DNA from: Hirsutella rhossiliensis
Taxonomy: Eukaryota; Ascomycota; Sordariomycetes; Hypocreales; Ophiocordycipitaceae
Assembly (NCBI RefSeq): GCF_020360975.1
Contig: NW_025408667.1
Span: 7,564,001 to 7,628,000 of the forward strand
Length of the DNA: 64,000 bases
Reading direction: 5' to 3'
The notes under the pieces are model-generated. The model had not been told where the DNA came from. It ran no database searches and saw nothing but the letters and a program-made list of their open reading frames with translations. The position numbers were made by a program, and so were the translations under genes. This document shows, piece after piece, positions 22,604 through 33,618 of the stretch. Numbering within the stretch: the stretch's first letter is position 1; every line of letters starts with the position of its first letter.

Positions 22604-23400
22604 ATGACCTCGACGCCTTTCCAAGTCCGCGACGGCACGTCACCAGATGATGCCGACTTCATCGTCGCCGCCTTCGATTCGTCCATTGCCTACCTCGACT
22701 CGACCGGCAACGGCGGTCAATGGGGCACCCAACTCTTCTCCAGTAGCAGCGGCTTCCTCGAGTCCACCCGCCACGACATCGAGCAGTCCGTCAACTTCTC
22801 CCAGACGGGCCAGGGAGAGCGCATCCGCGTCTTTATCGCCCAGGTTGACGATGCAGCAGCCGGCGGCCGAGACAGCAAAAGCGACAGCGACAGCGACAAC
22901 GACGGCCTGTCGCGCACGACGGACCGAAAACAAGGCAAGACGATGCTGTCCGTCGGCGCCATGACCATTCGCGACAACGAGTTTGCCCGGTTCATTGACC
23001 TGGACGGCGGGGATCTGAAGCCGCATGTGGACGCCGCTCGAGGCGCGGGCGGCTTCGTCTTCGTCGACGTCGTTGTCACCGACTATCGCGCCGGCGCGGC
23101 GCGGCGAGGGGCAGGCTGTGCTCTGCTCGACAAGGCCAAGGAGTATGCGCGGGACCGGGGAACGACGGCCGTCTACCTTACCTGCTGGACGGGTGGCACG
23201 GGCAAGCTGGTGCCGTGCGTCTGGCCATCCGCTCTTCCTTGCTCCATGGAACTGTCTCGAGGCTGACCGTGTACGCAAACAGATACTATGAAAAGCACGG
23301 GTTCAAGGCAATCCAAGCATTCGGCTTCGACCGCAAAGACGGCAGTGTGTGGCCTGGCATGTTGATGCGCCTAAGCATTTCCAGCAAAGAGGCCCAGTAA
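22604..23400 (+). CDS. GNAT-family acetyltransferase-like protein
   Basis: Exons are 22604-23214 and 23283-23400, 242 residues. The intron is GTGCGT...ACAG with branch CTGAC. Splicing joins GGTGKLV to YYEKHGFKAIQAFGF, the C-terminal GNAT strand-helix. Central blocks are FVFVDVVVTDYRAGAARRGAGCALLDKAKEYARDRG, with a degenerate acetyl-CoA loop (RRGAGCALL). A Ser/Asp-rich insertion (DSKSDSDSDND) lies in the middle, suggesting a flexible loop. Without splicing the frame ends after 220 residues and lacks the last strand. Substrate unknown. Confidence 0.75.
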
Positions 23401-23889
23401 GGCGGCCAAGACGTGGAATCGCAAGCTCCCCTGTCGTCGGGGCACGGAGCCGCCGACGATTCGTCACATGCGCTAGGCAAGATACTACGAGCCAAAGCTT
23501 CGCGCGGATACTGAGCGTGGGGAGAAGGCTGGTCCCAGGTTGCATTGCAGACTCGTCTGTACATGTCTTAGACATCTCCCCAGAAAGGCAAGGAACCCAT
23601 CAAGCCCGTGCAATCCGTCCGTCGTCTCAACAAAAATAAAGACATCATGATCCGAGAGGCGACCTGAAAAGAAGAGAAGAAAACGGGGGGTCGGTAAAAA
23701 GAAATTCGCAAAAACAAGGGTAGCCGTTTGAATGCCAAATTTCATCATGCTCGCTCGATATATATATATATCTCCCCTTTCTGCTTGGGCCGCGCACACT
23801 TGATACAAACGCCAGGAGAGAAGACGGGTGGGCGCGATGATCCCAGCGGCAAGGGCAGAAGAGGAAAAGACAAACGATGGCGGCCGTGG
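23401..23889. other. Convergent 3' region between GNAT gene and MIOX
   Basis: These 489 bp hold two 3' UTRs and a TATATATATATAT run at ~23758-23771. No gene is seen. Confidence 0.5.
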
Positions 23890-24810
23890 CTACCACTTGA
23901 TGACCTTTTGAGGGAAAAACTCGTCAATGAGCTCGAGGTAATAGGGCTTGAGCTGCTCGACCGAGGGCACGTCGTCGCTCTTGCTGTAGAGGTCGTAGGG
24001 GTTGAAGGCCTGGACGGCCTTGAGCATGTCATGATCCTTAGGCGACATGAGCTCGCGGTAGGCGCCCTCGCGGTGCCAGGGGTAAAAGGAGTGATAGCGG
24101 ATCATGGCGAGGGCCTCATCGGGCAGGGTGGACTGGTCGCGGACAACGTGGTACAGGTACTCGTCGTGGCCCCAGCTGAGCATGACGTTGTCGAGGCCGC
24201 AGCCGGGGGTGTAGATGCCAAACTTGGAGCTGTAGGCGGCGTTCCTGGAGTCCGGGTTGAGGGCAAAGGTGTCGGGCAGGATGATGCGGCGGTCAAAGGC
24301 GCAGCCGACGGGGAAGGTGTCGCCGACGACGTCCCACTGGCCCTGGGTCTCGAGCTCGGGGAAGAAGAGCATGAGCTTGCCGAGGTCGTGGATGAGGCCG
24401 GTGACCTGCATCCAGCGGGGTTTGCCGTCGCGGCGGATGGCCTCTGCCGACTGGAGCAGGTGCTCGATCTGCGAGAGGGACGTGTCCGGGTCCGACTCGT
24501 CGACGAGCGTGTTGAGCTTCTCAATGGCCTCCCAGATGGTCATGCGGGGGCGGGGGCGGGCGGCGCTGTGGAAGCGGCTGCGGGCGGCCAGGTTGTAGGC
24601 GACCGTCTGCTTCTCGTGCTGCAGCTTGTAAAAGGCCTTTACGCGGTCGCAGGCCTCCTCGTACTGCCGGAACTGGGCCTTGTCCTTTGTGGCGTCGAAG
24701 CGCGACTCGTCGTCGTACTTGATGCAGTTGACGTCGTCGATGGCGTCGGAGACGTGGTCGAGCTCCTGGCCGGCGGGCCGGTAGTCGTCGACGACTGCCG
24801 CGGGGGCCAT
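23890..24810 (-). CDS. myo-Inositol oxygenase
   Basis: An intronless frame of 306 residues. The enzyme cleaves myo-inositol with O2 to D-glucuronate using a mixed-valent di-iron centre. Expected ligands are visible: His116 (IEHLL), His141-Asp142 (GLIHDLGK), His215 (WGHDEYLYH), His240 (RYHSFYPWH) and an Asp in NPYDLYSK (~273). The length matches animal and fungal MIOX. The start is MAPAAVVDDY at 24810; the frame runs 79 codons further upstream but that part is a Pro/Ser-rich, leader-like stretch. Cytosolic. It would let the fungus use inositol as carbon source or feed the glucuronate pathway. Confidence 0.93.
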   Translation of the reverse strand: MAPAAVVDDYRPAGQELDHVSDAIDDVNCIKYDDESRFDATKDKAQFRQYEEACDRVKAFYKLQHEKQTVAYNLAARSRFHSAARPRPRMTIWEAIEKLNTLVDESDPDTSLSQIEHLLQSAEAIRRDGKPRWMQVTGLIHDLGKLMLFFPELETQGQWDVVGDTFPVGCAFDRRIILPDTFALNPDSRNAAYSSKFGIYTPGCGLDNVMLSWGHDEYLYHVVRDQSTLPDEALAMIRYHSFYPWHREGAYRELMSPKDHDMLKAVQAFNPYDLYSKSDDVPSVEQLKPYYLELIDEFFPQKVIKW

Positions 24811-27736
24811 GTTCGACGTGTGTGCCGGGGAGGGGTGGGGGGGCTGAGTTGGAAGAAGGGAGGTTGATGTGGGAGTAGATGGCCAGCAGGCGACGGACGA
24901 AGAGGAGCTGGTTGGTGATGGGAAAGGAGATGCTCTGGGGGTAACTCGGGTCAAGGTCGAGGCAAAGGCAGGGAACGGCAAATGACTCTCACAAACAAGG
25001 AGGAAGAGGAGAACCCAGAGGAGAACCCAGAGGAGGAGAGGACGCAAGAGTGGTGGTCGAGATACTTATATAGACGTGCCGACTGGTAGATTCCCCAGCA
25101 TCCAGCTCCCCCAGACCCGCAGCCACGGGCTCTTTGGCCTTGCTCTCCTCTCCACATGTTTGTTTTTTGACTCGCCGTCGCCGCCCAGCAGCTCAGCGGT
25201 ATGGATTCGTGAAACCGCCCTTTGCGAGCAAACGTCGGCCACGCTCTTGCGAGAGGGATCGAGCGGCGGCCCCCAGCCCTGGTTGCGAGCGGGCCGCCAG
25301 CGATGCGGTGGGACGGTCCCCGTGTCGGTCGAGGAGGGCCGCGGCGAAGGTTGCCATTCCGAGTCTGTCGACGTCGACGCCCCTCCGCTCGAGGTTTCCC
25401 TTTCGGGGAATTTGTCGGGCCGAGGACCACCCGGAAGCCGGCGCCCATTTCCGGATAGGGAGATTCTGCCTCCAGCCGGATCCCGCCACTGTTTGAAGTC
25501 CCCCTTGGTCTCCCGCGACGTCGGCAGATCATGTATCACGTCGATATTCTACACCACTCGCCGAGCATGGTTACAGGCGACCGACTTGCCTCCAACCGAT
25601 GCCTGTCAAGGGAGCCAAAGTTTGCCGATCGCTGCTCCGCCCGCCCGCTGAAGACGGCACTCCACACCTGCTTTGCTGGGGAACAAGGAACCCCGTTGCT
25701 TCAGCTCCCTGGTAGTTTTGGCCTTTTTTCACTATTATTTCTTCTCACCTTGATCCCCATCATGGCGTCGAATAGGGCATTTCGCGGTCAATCCCTGGCC
25801 CACAGGAAACAGGCAGGCGAAGCAAAAATCCACCTAGACAATGAGCCGTCACCACCGTCGAGTCGAGCCGAGTTCAACGGGCGTCCGGGTGACGGAGAAT
25901 CACGTCAACCTGAGGTTTCGGCGCATCAACGACCTGAGGCTGGTCGACGGCGGCTTATCCATCATACGGACTCCCCACCCCGCCGCACCCATCCACCCTG
26001 GACCGCGGAGCCACGCCCGTGACTCGCGCGCAAGGGATCCCCCGCATTCTCCTCTGCCATGATTACATCGTACATGGCCCAGTCGGGTTGTCGACGGGCA
26101 CACTTGCCTCAGGAGCCGGCCCGCGGCAACATTCTCCTTGGGCATGACCATCGGCCCATCCGCGATTCGACGCCCTTGCCCCCTCGACGCTCTCCTCCGG
26201 GACCAGCGACCTGTAAACGAGGTCCGGGGGAGGTCGCCGCGACGCACATGGGACGACAAAGCTGCCAAAGTCGCCCACGAGCCCGCTCCGACACCTTCCA
26301 CCTTTGGGAATGAGCTTGTGCAGCTTCCCGCGGGATCCCGACATGATGCTTCGCGGACAGTTCCCTCTTACGGCAAGGCAAGCCAGGGTGTTTCACTCGG
26401 GCCCTCCCAGGATCCGGCGAGGCGAGGCGAAGCGTCCGTGTGTTGGTATTGCCCCGCGGACAGGTGCTGAGATTGCTCCTGCTGTCTGCTGCGTGCCTCT
26501 TGGCCGCCTACACTGACTTGGCTCGTCCCCAAGAGGCTCGACCACTGAACGCGGGTGAGTTTCAATTCCCCGGCCTGGGTAGGGGACGCCATTCTTGGCA
26601 CCGTCTTCCCGTAGCGCCGAGAGCTGTGGGGAAGCCAAGCCTGGAGAGGCTCGAGCAGCTGGGGCGCCGCCTCGACTGGAGTCTTGGGCTTGCTTCGAAA
26701 TTTCCCGCCGTTTCTGTCATCAATGCCATGAGCTTTCCAAGAAAACGCAAGTGGCAGGCAACGAATTCAGCATCCGCGCGGCTCCGGCAGCAGCCTTGAC
26801 ACGAAGCCCGGGAGTCCATATCTCAACGACCCCGTGAGTGAAGCTCTCAAAGTCATCGAATCGCATCCAGCTGGCCGTGAAAACGTGCCCCTGCCTCAAT
26901 AATCGTAGACCTGGAGGCAGGCAAGGCCACAACACTGACAGACAGGGCAGATCCTGAAGTTAAATCAAGCCGGCTCTGGATGCGTTAGCCCTTCTCGTCA
27001 ACTACCTGACAAGAGGGTGAGCTGGTGGTCCCCTTTAAAGACAATCTGGAGCTGGCTTGCGACACTATAATGCTCCTGCCCGGTTGTTGTAACCATGGAC
27101 TACAGTCTACCTCGGTATCAAACACCTAGGTGAATGGAAAACGTCGCCTGGTGACTACATGCACTGTAGCAAAGTCCACTTGAGGCTGTGTTGAGCCCAG
27201 CGTCTCGACCAGTTGGACGACTGCTCTCCGGGTCCCAGGCCGGAGACGGTGAACTAGGATGGTGCGAGCCGTGGCAAAATACTGAAACCCAATACCCGCC
27301 GCCAAAGGAACGAGGAACGAAGCAATTGACCCGGTCGTTCGTCATCGACGGGTAATTGAGTGTAGAGCAGAGCCTACTGCGCTGGCGCCGGGGCCGGAAA
27401 CGCCGGGCCGCTCGCTGGCCGACAAGGCCCGGAGCCCGAGCGTTGCCGAACATGCCGTGTAATTACACAGAGCCTGGATGGGACGCAGCCTAGGTCCCGT
27501 CCGGTAGCTGAGAGTCTCAATCTCCTAGCAAGACGCTGTTCACCCGAGAGGCCCGCGTGCTAGGATTCCTGGCTGTAGTGTCCATGACGGCATACATATC
27601 CTCCGAGCCAGCAGATCAAACTCGACAGCTCGTAAGAAAAGCCAACGCTCGTGGACACTTGACCGAACATCATCACCTACACCTCAGCACAGCCATCCAC
27701 CAGCCCGCCAGCCTCAAGTAAAACCACCCGCCCACC
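24811..27736. other. 2.9-kb region without recognised gene
   Basis: Many overlapping short frames on both strands, none with a recognisable domain or consistent coding composition. An ATG-initiated frame at 25762-26022 begins MASNRAFRGQ but matches nothing I know. It includes the MIOX promoter (pyrimidine-rich on the minus strand near 24830-25050) and, at the right end, the promoter of the NmrA-like gene. Confidence 0.4.
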
Positions 27737-28872
27737 ATGTCCAAGCTCTTGACCGTCTTCGGCGCCACGGGAAACCAGGGCGGCTCCGTCATCAACGCCG
27801 TGCTCGCCGACGCCGCCCTGTCGCGCGACTTCAAGATCCGCGCCATCACCCGTGACGTGTCCAAGCCCGCGGCCCAGGCCCTGGCCGCCAAGGGCGTCGA
27901 CGTCGTGGCCGTCCGTTTGCCCCGGTCCCGGTCCAGCTTCGCTTCCCTCAATGCCACAAGAACCCCTCCAATCACTGAGAGCACAGATTCAACGACTGAC
28001 ACCAGATCGTGGTAAAAAAAGGCCGACCTCGACTCCAAGCCCTCGCTGGCCCAGGCCCTCAGCGGCTCCCACACCGTCTTCCTCGTCACCACGCCCGACT
28101 TCGCCTCGGGCCAGAGCCAGGAGCTGGCCCACGGGCGCGCCGTCGCCGACGCCGCCCACGACGCCGGCGTCTCCCACATCGTCTACTCGTCCCTGCTGCA
28201 CGTCAGCGACGCCACGGCCGGCCGCCTCGCCCACGTGGCGCACTTTGACGGCAAGGCCGACGTCGAGCGCTACATCCGCGCCCGCGGCCTGCCCTGCACC
28301 TTTGTCCTGCCGGGCTACTTCATGACCAACTTCACCGCGCTGCAGATGCTGGCGAGGGGCGACGACGGCGTCTACTCGCTCGCGTACCCGGTGGGCGGGG
28401 AGGCGCAGTTTCCGCTCGTCGACGCAGAGGCTGATATCGGCAAGTGACGATCCATCTCGTCCCTAAGATACGGGCCCTCGGCCATGCCAGCCTCGCACTC
28501 GACAAGTCTCCTCTCGCTGACCAGCTGTCCAAAGGCAAATTCGTCGTCGCCGCCATCAAGAACCGCTCCACCCTGCTCGGCAAGCAAGTCCTCGCCGCCG
28601 CCGACTACTACACCCCGGCACGCATCGTCGCCGAGTTCGAGGAGGTGACGGGCAAGCAGGCGCGCTTCCTGCAGGTCGACGCCGACACGTACAAGAGCTT
28701 CCTCCCGGCCCCCATGGCCCAGGAGATGCTGGAGAACCACCTGTTCATCGAGGACCCGGGCTACTACGCGGGCGAGAGCCTCGACGAGAGTCGGCGTCTG
28801 CTGGCCGGGGTTGGCTTGGCGCCCACCACGTGGAAGGAGTTTCTGGGGAAGAACAAGGGCGCGTTTCGGTGA
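27737..28872 (+). CDS. NmrA-like NAD(P)-binding Rossmann protein
   Basis: Exons are 27737-27910, 28022-28439 and 28535-28872, 309 residues. The N-terminal dinucleotide motif is VFGATGNQGGSV (GxxGxxG, residues 9-15). Later blocks are HTVFLVTTPDF, HIVYSSLLHVSD, FDGKADVERYIRARGLPCTFVLPGYFMTNF and PLVDAEADIGKFV. NmrA-like proteins bind NAD(P) as redox sensors or act as atypical short-chain reductases. Intron 1 is GT-AG. Intron 2 begins GCAAGT and ends AAG, a GC-AG intron; only this choice joins ADIG to KFVVAAIKN in phase, and the unspliced frame stops at once. The C-terminal third (YYTPARIVAEFEEVTGKQARF) supports a single gene. Confidence 0.87.
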
Positions 28873-29181
28873 GCGTGTTGCTGCTGCTGGGGATAGCAGT
28901 CTCTAGAAAAGTACCAGTCTGTTCGGTTTCAAACTTGTGTCTTGGCCAGCCATGTCTGATTCAAAAGCCCCGTTTGTCAGGGGGTCAACCTCTGAACACG
29001 AATTGCCACTTAATTATACACCAACGGTGTTGGTAAAAGCCGATACGTTGGGCATGCATCCTCGCCGCGGCATTCTAACCGTCCCGGCTCGCCGCCGTAG
29101 AAAGATTAGTGCTCGCTAGACTGTCAGGCCGATGCAAGCGCGCCCATGCCCTGGCCAGCATTCGCCCACATCTGGCCCAAT
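28873..29181. other. Convergent 3' region between NmrA-like gene and asparaginase locus
   Basis: 309 bp of 3' flanks. Nothing further is seen. Confidence 0.5.
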
Positions 29182-30261
29182 TCACGCCGCTCGCAGTCTA
29201 AACGGAAACGCGAGCCCGCCCGTGACAACGCCCGCCGTGTTGACAATCTTGCCCTGCCGAAAGCCGATGAGCGCACTCGACACCTCGGGCGTCGCTACGC
29301 CCAGCTGCTCCAGGATCTCGGCCACGGCGGCGTACAGGACGTCCAGGTTGCCGTCCTCGATCTTGACGGAGATGCCGAGCGCACCCGTGGCCCCCAGCTG
29401 CCTCGTCTGCTCCGACTTGCGGAGGCCGACTGCGTAGACGCCGTCGGCGCCGACCTTGCCGATTAGACGACCCTGGAAGGCCTTCATCAGAACCGTGCAG
29501 AAGCGGTCGTCGCCGGCCACCATCTCGGGATACTGGGTCATGGCGTTGAAGATGCGAGCCATGGCCCGTGTCCGTGAAGAGGGAGTGCTATTGTCCTCTC
29601 GCTGCTCCTCGCCGTCGGCGGCTGCTTGAGCAAAGAGCGAGTAGCTGTATCCCAGGCGATCGAGAGGCAGGGCCGGCGCCGCCATGTTACAGCCGTCGAC
29701 CCCTCATTGGATTTCCTGCGACTGCAGGCCCGAGAGGTCGCCCACAACGTCCGCGATGCGAGCCTGCACCGGATGCCCGAGGAGGTGATAGTCGGCCACG
29801 TCGGCGCCAATGGCCTTTGCCGCCGCCAGCACGCCGGCATGCTTGCCCGAGCAGTTGCTCCACACGGCCGTCGGCACCACGTCCCTCCTGATCCAGTCGC
29901 GATGGATGCCCGGCATGATGGACGGGTGCCCGCCGCACCTCAGGCTCTCCTCGGCGTTGCGCGCCTTGCCGAGCATGGCCCTGGCGCGGGCAACGTGGCG
30001 GTCCTCGCTGCTGTGGGACGCGCACACGAGCGCCAGGTCGGCCTCGTCGAAGCCGTAGCGCTCCAGCGCGCCCGACTCGGCCACGGCCAGGGCCTGCAGC
30101 GGCTTGGCGGCGGAGCGGATGAGGGTGAGGCGCGAGGGGTTCCCGAGGGATAAGAGGAGGCGGCCGGTCGAGTCGACGACGGCGGCGTGGATCTCGTGGC
30201 GGTTCTCGGCGATGCCGTTGCGCTCCGACACGACAAAGTCATGGCTCGTTGTATTCGTCAT
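29182..30261 (-). pseudogene. L-asparaginase II family gene interrupted by an in-frame TGA
   Basis: The minus strand encodes both halves of an asparaginase-II-type protein in one frame: 30261-29707 (HDFVVSERNGIAENRHEIHAAVVD, RSAAKPLQALAV, SHSSEDRHV, VWSNCSGKHAGVLAAAKAIG) and 29703-29182 (DGCNMAAPALPLDRLGYSYS, TGALGISVKIEDG, GKIVNTAGVVTGG). One TGA at 29704-29706 separates them. Relatives have a residue followed by GVDGC there, so a single base change in a Trp codon would explain it. No GT-AG pair fits an intron over the stop. The full frame would be about 359 codons, normal for the family. Interpretations: recent pseudogene, sequencing error or stop-codon readthrough; the first two are more likely. 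An intact version would hydrolyse asparagine to aspartate and ammonia. Confidence 0.82.
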
Positions 30262-30730
30262 TGCCCTGGTCTCTGCGAATCAGGATTTATAATGCATACA
30301 GCAGAATCTATAAATCAAGCAGCCATGAGTTGCTTCGCAGCGCTGCACAAGACTGTCTCGCAAACCTCGGGCCGGAGCCGGCGCCGGCGGCGCACACCCT
30401 GACAAGTTTCACACTCCTCAACCGGGCTGTCCGGTGACTGCAACGACAGCCCGACCGGGGCGGTGCATTCCGAGCGGATCAACGGGTGCTGCTGGTCCCA
30501 AAGAGAGTTGACGAAGCCCAATGTAGAAGTTAAATCTCACCCGCCTTAGCCAAAGGCTAATCCATGTGTCCGAGAGTCGACAAACCAGGTCCGATGGCAC
30601 ATGGCATCAAGGTATGCAGCTCCTGGCTGTAGGCGCTACCGACCAGATGGGACAGAGGGAGCACTACCTACATTCTCAGCAAAGCTAGCCGGCCGCGAAG
30701 AATCCTGCTCCTGGATCTATAGGGCCGCGA
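30262..30730. other. Upstream region of asparaginase locus
   Basis: No gene is recognised. It runs into the MITE-like element. Confidence 0.4.
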
Positions 30731-30808
30731 TATATATCATAGAGTCTTACTATTTGCACAGACAAAATCCTCTATTTACACAGAGTTATATGGAGCACCT
30801 AAACTTAA

Positions 30809-30835
30809 AGTACCTTAAAGTCACTTTAAGGTACT
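30809..30835. repeat. Perfect 13-bp inverted repeat with 1-bp centre
   Basis: AGTACCTTAAAGT, a single C, then ACTTTAAGGTACT. It lies inside the MITE-like element and could form a hairpin or cruciform. Confidence 0.9.
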
Positions 30836-30921
30836 GCCTATACTTCCCCTAGCTGCCTTACCTAGGTACCTACTAAGAAGGCCTCGATTACGAACAAGCG
30901 CACCCGAGCACCCGAGCCAGT

Positions 30922-30962
30922 AGGGGAGGGGTCCCCCTTGGGGAGGGGCCCTACTGTGGGGG
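30922..30962. repeat. GC-rich inverted repeat (hairpin)
   Basis: CAGTAGGG pairs with CCCTACTG across a G/C-rich loop containing GGGGTCCCCC, in the middle of the MITE-like element. Confidence 0.65.
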
Positions 30963-31146
30963 TCTATCCCCCGCGCGAGGTGAGTGCGACGTGCAAGATC
31001 GCGACTTTTGAGGGACTTAAAAAATACACGAGGTGGAGTACTAATTACTTAGCGGGTTAAGCCACTAATTAAAAGAGAGGATTTTAAGAAATTCTGTGCA
31101 AATAGAGAAATATATCTGTGCAAATAGTAAGACTCATGAGATATAG

Positions 31147-32577
31147 GCGATGATGCGGGCGACGCAGTGGGAGTGCGTCAGCCGAGGCCAATGATGGAAC
31201 ATCCACGGCAACGTCTGCCATGTTCCTCGTGGCAACTCGGTGGCTTCCTTTCCTCGGGCCCGAGAACCGGCATCCGCCCTTTGTCTTTCTTTTTCCTCGC
31301 CCGCGTTGGCGTGGCTCGATGGAGAAAGGGCAGGGCCGCGGACCCTGATGGGGCCAAGCCGAGGCAGGAGGTTGAGCGTTGGGCGGGCCGGCGAATCGGA
31401 GACGAGTGTGCTTGACCGCCATTGCGACCTTCCTGCCGGCGTTTGTCATGGACGACCGGGGAAGGCGTCCTGCTTCGCGCGAGGCGACGATTGGCCGTCC
31501 CGTCGCCTCCCCCTCTCCGCCCGGGCACATGGCTATGGCAGCGGGACGAAGAGGAATGTTGGGTCAGGAGTTTCATCTGCACGAAGCATTGGCTGGCATT
31601 GGGATGTGAGGAGAAGATGGGCAGGGGTAATTATATGACGTTCCATTGCCGTGGCGAGGGGAAGAAGAGGCATGGGGAGGAGGAGAAGAGAAGGGAGGGG
31701 GGCGGTGACTGAGCCGGAGCTATCGAGCAGGCAGCAGCCTATAACTTACTTACTTGTAATTACTGCAACTGAACTAAGGCCGCGCACGAATACTGTAAAC
31801 CTCGCCGCGACCTGCTCTCTGCCCTGGTGCCGAGCCGATTGCGCGCTATCGACGCGCTGCAAGCTGGGTGACGATCAGGCCATGATGATTTGCTACCGAT
31901 GCCGCGGCGCGTGCTGCTGTGAGACGTTAGACCGGGGGGATGCTGAACGGCCAGTCAGTGGGCATGGCCGTGAAGCTGCTGCCCGTCCGGGTCAAGTCGG
32001 GGGCCATGTTGGCTGAGATGCAGAGCAAGAGTCTGGCGTTGGCCGGGAAATGAAGACGATACGACGCCGTGCACCAACTTGCCATGATGAGTCAATCGAG
32101 AGACACGAGTGACGGGCTTACAGTAGTCGGCCGTGGATGACTGTAGCAAGTGGTCTGATGGAGAAACAGTGTGCTCAGCCATGTCGGGCCAGGCTACGCC
32201 GCAGCGGGCTAGAGGCCGAACTGGCATCTGCTTCCGGAGACAAAGAGGCGGCGGTGTTTGTGAGACAGGCCCGTGGCAGAGGCTCCACGACAGCAAACCT
32301 GAACGGACCTGCAGCCGCAGCCTCTTACTGTGCAAACGGGAAAAGAAACAGGGGGGTGAAAAGAAAGTTGAGACAGGGGGGAAGGGCCCTCTCGGGAGTT
32401 GGTCTGGCGCACGTGCATGGACATGCACAACCCTTGTTTGTTGACACGGAAAACTTTCCGCCCATTTTTGCAGCGAGTAAGACGAGCGGTGGATGTCGCA
32501 GTCACTCGGTGTGAATCAGCAACGAGAAGGAGGCAAATTCATTGTTCAGGGACAAAGGCCCTTCTTTCTCGTGCCAG

Positions 32578-32611
<34 letters not shown>

Positions 32612-33618
32612 GGCGCCCGATCGAACAGGCAGCAGGTGCGGGTGCGCTGCAGAGGCTGGTGGGGACCTTGAAGGACAGGCAGGCACTATCCTGTACTCCG
32701 TAGTGAGTGAGTTGCTTCCCGTCAGCATGGGGGGGGCAAGATCGGATCAGAGACGGCACCTCGCTGCGACCGGGCCTGGGATACGGATAACGGGTACACA
32801 GACGGAGCTCCGTCCAAGGTACCCCGCCCGCCGACGGCCGCCCAGAAATACCTTGCACGCGAGCTGGCCCCAAGTCCCTCCTCCAGGGCTCTCTCGCCTC
32901 GCCAATGCAGCATCACCGACCTCCATCCAACCAACCTCGAGTCACCAGCATCGGCCTGCCTTAGTACTGTACTGTACCGCTCCGCTGCTGGGACAGCCCG
33001 CTGACATGTCAGGTGCCCTGCAAGCTCTCTGTATCTCTGTATAGTACTGTACACACTGCCGACAGCGGAAACACCATCGGCAACGCCATCTCTAGCCCGT
33101 CGCTAACTTTCTTCGCCTCCCTGCTCGTTGTTGCCTGCGCAGCCGCAGGAGCGTCCATTGAGCGACAAAGAGTCGTCCCTCAGCCGTGCGCTGCCTATTC
33201 CTGCTCTGCCCTGCCCTCTGTTCCCGACGCTGTACGAGCTTGCCGTCACCCCTCCGCGACTTCTCTCGCACCCCCTGCAGTCCTTTCTTCTCCCCCTCGC
33301 CTACTTTTCTCACACGCGCGCGCTTCTTCACCCTCCATCTCTTGCGCTTCCACTCCTTCTGTCCACGTCGGAACCGCCCTTGCCGTCACCAGCAGCCTCC
33401 TTGGCCGGCTCAGTTCTTGCACCCATGTGCCCGCCCTGTCTTACAACCACGACGACGCCCGCCACCGCCGCCGTTGCCGCCGCACCACGCCCTGGACCTT
33501 TTGTTTCGGCCTCTCCAGCCCACCAACTTCTAGACGCGCCAGGCTCGCGTCATCGGCCTGTCCCGGCTTCCCGACGTTGCCCAAACTGTCTTGCACAAGC
33601 TCCAGCTCGACGCCTTGC
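31147..33618. other. 2.5-kb region without recognised gene; HMT1-type gene leader at right
   Basis: Overlapping short frames on both strands lack recognisable domains. From ~33050 to 33618 the DNA is strongly pyrimidine-rich and open in the same frame as the ABC transporter, but lacks transporter features. I read it as promoter and 5' UTR. Confidence 0.4.
32581..32608. repeat. 7-bp tandem repeat, 4 copies
   Basis: Four perfect CTACTGC units in tandem in non-coding DNA. Confidence 0.9.

Larger units (their letters stand above)
30731..31146. mobile_element. MITE-like element with ~55-bp terminal inverted repeats
   Basis: The left end (30731-30786) and right end (31090-31146) are imperfect inverted copies: left ...GAGTCTTACTATTTGCACAGA..., and the reverse complement of the right end is ...GAGTCTTACTATTTGCACAGA.... 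Each arm contains two copies of a TGTGCAAATAG-like subrepeat spaced ~21 bp. The element is ~416 bp, has no coding capacity, and may be flanked by GCGA or GCGAT. The interior holds a perfect 27-bp palindrome and a G/C-rich hairpin. Size and structure fit a non-autonomous DNA transposon. No transposase is present in the window. Confidence 0.7.

Noticed and set aside
23728..24867. 379-codon plus-strand frame opposite MIOX
   Set aside because: Antisense shadow; Val/Leu/Gly/Glu-rich as expected from reversing GC-rich codons.
33013..33618. Upstream in-frame extension of the ABC transporter (202 codons)
   Set aside because: Pyrimidine-rich DNA giving Ser/Pro/Cys-rich sequence, with no membrane features until the ATG at 33619.
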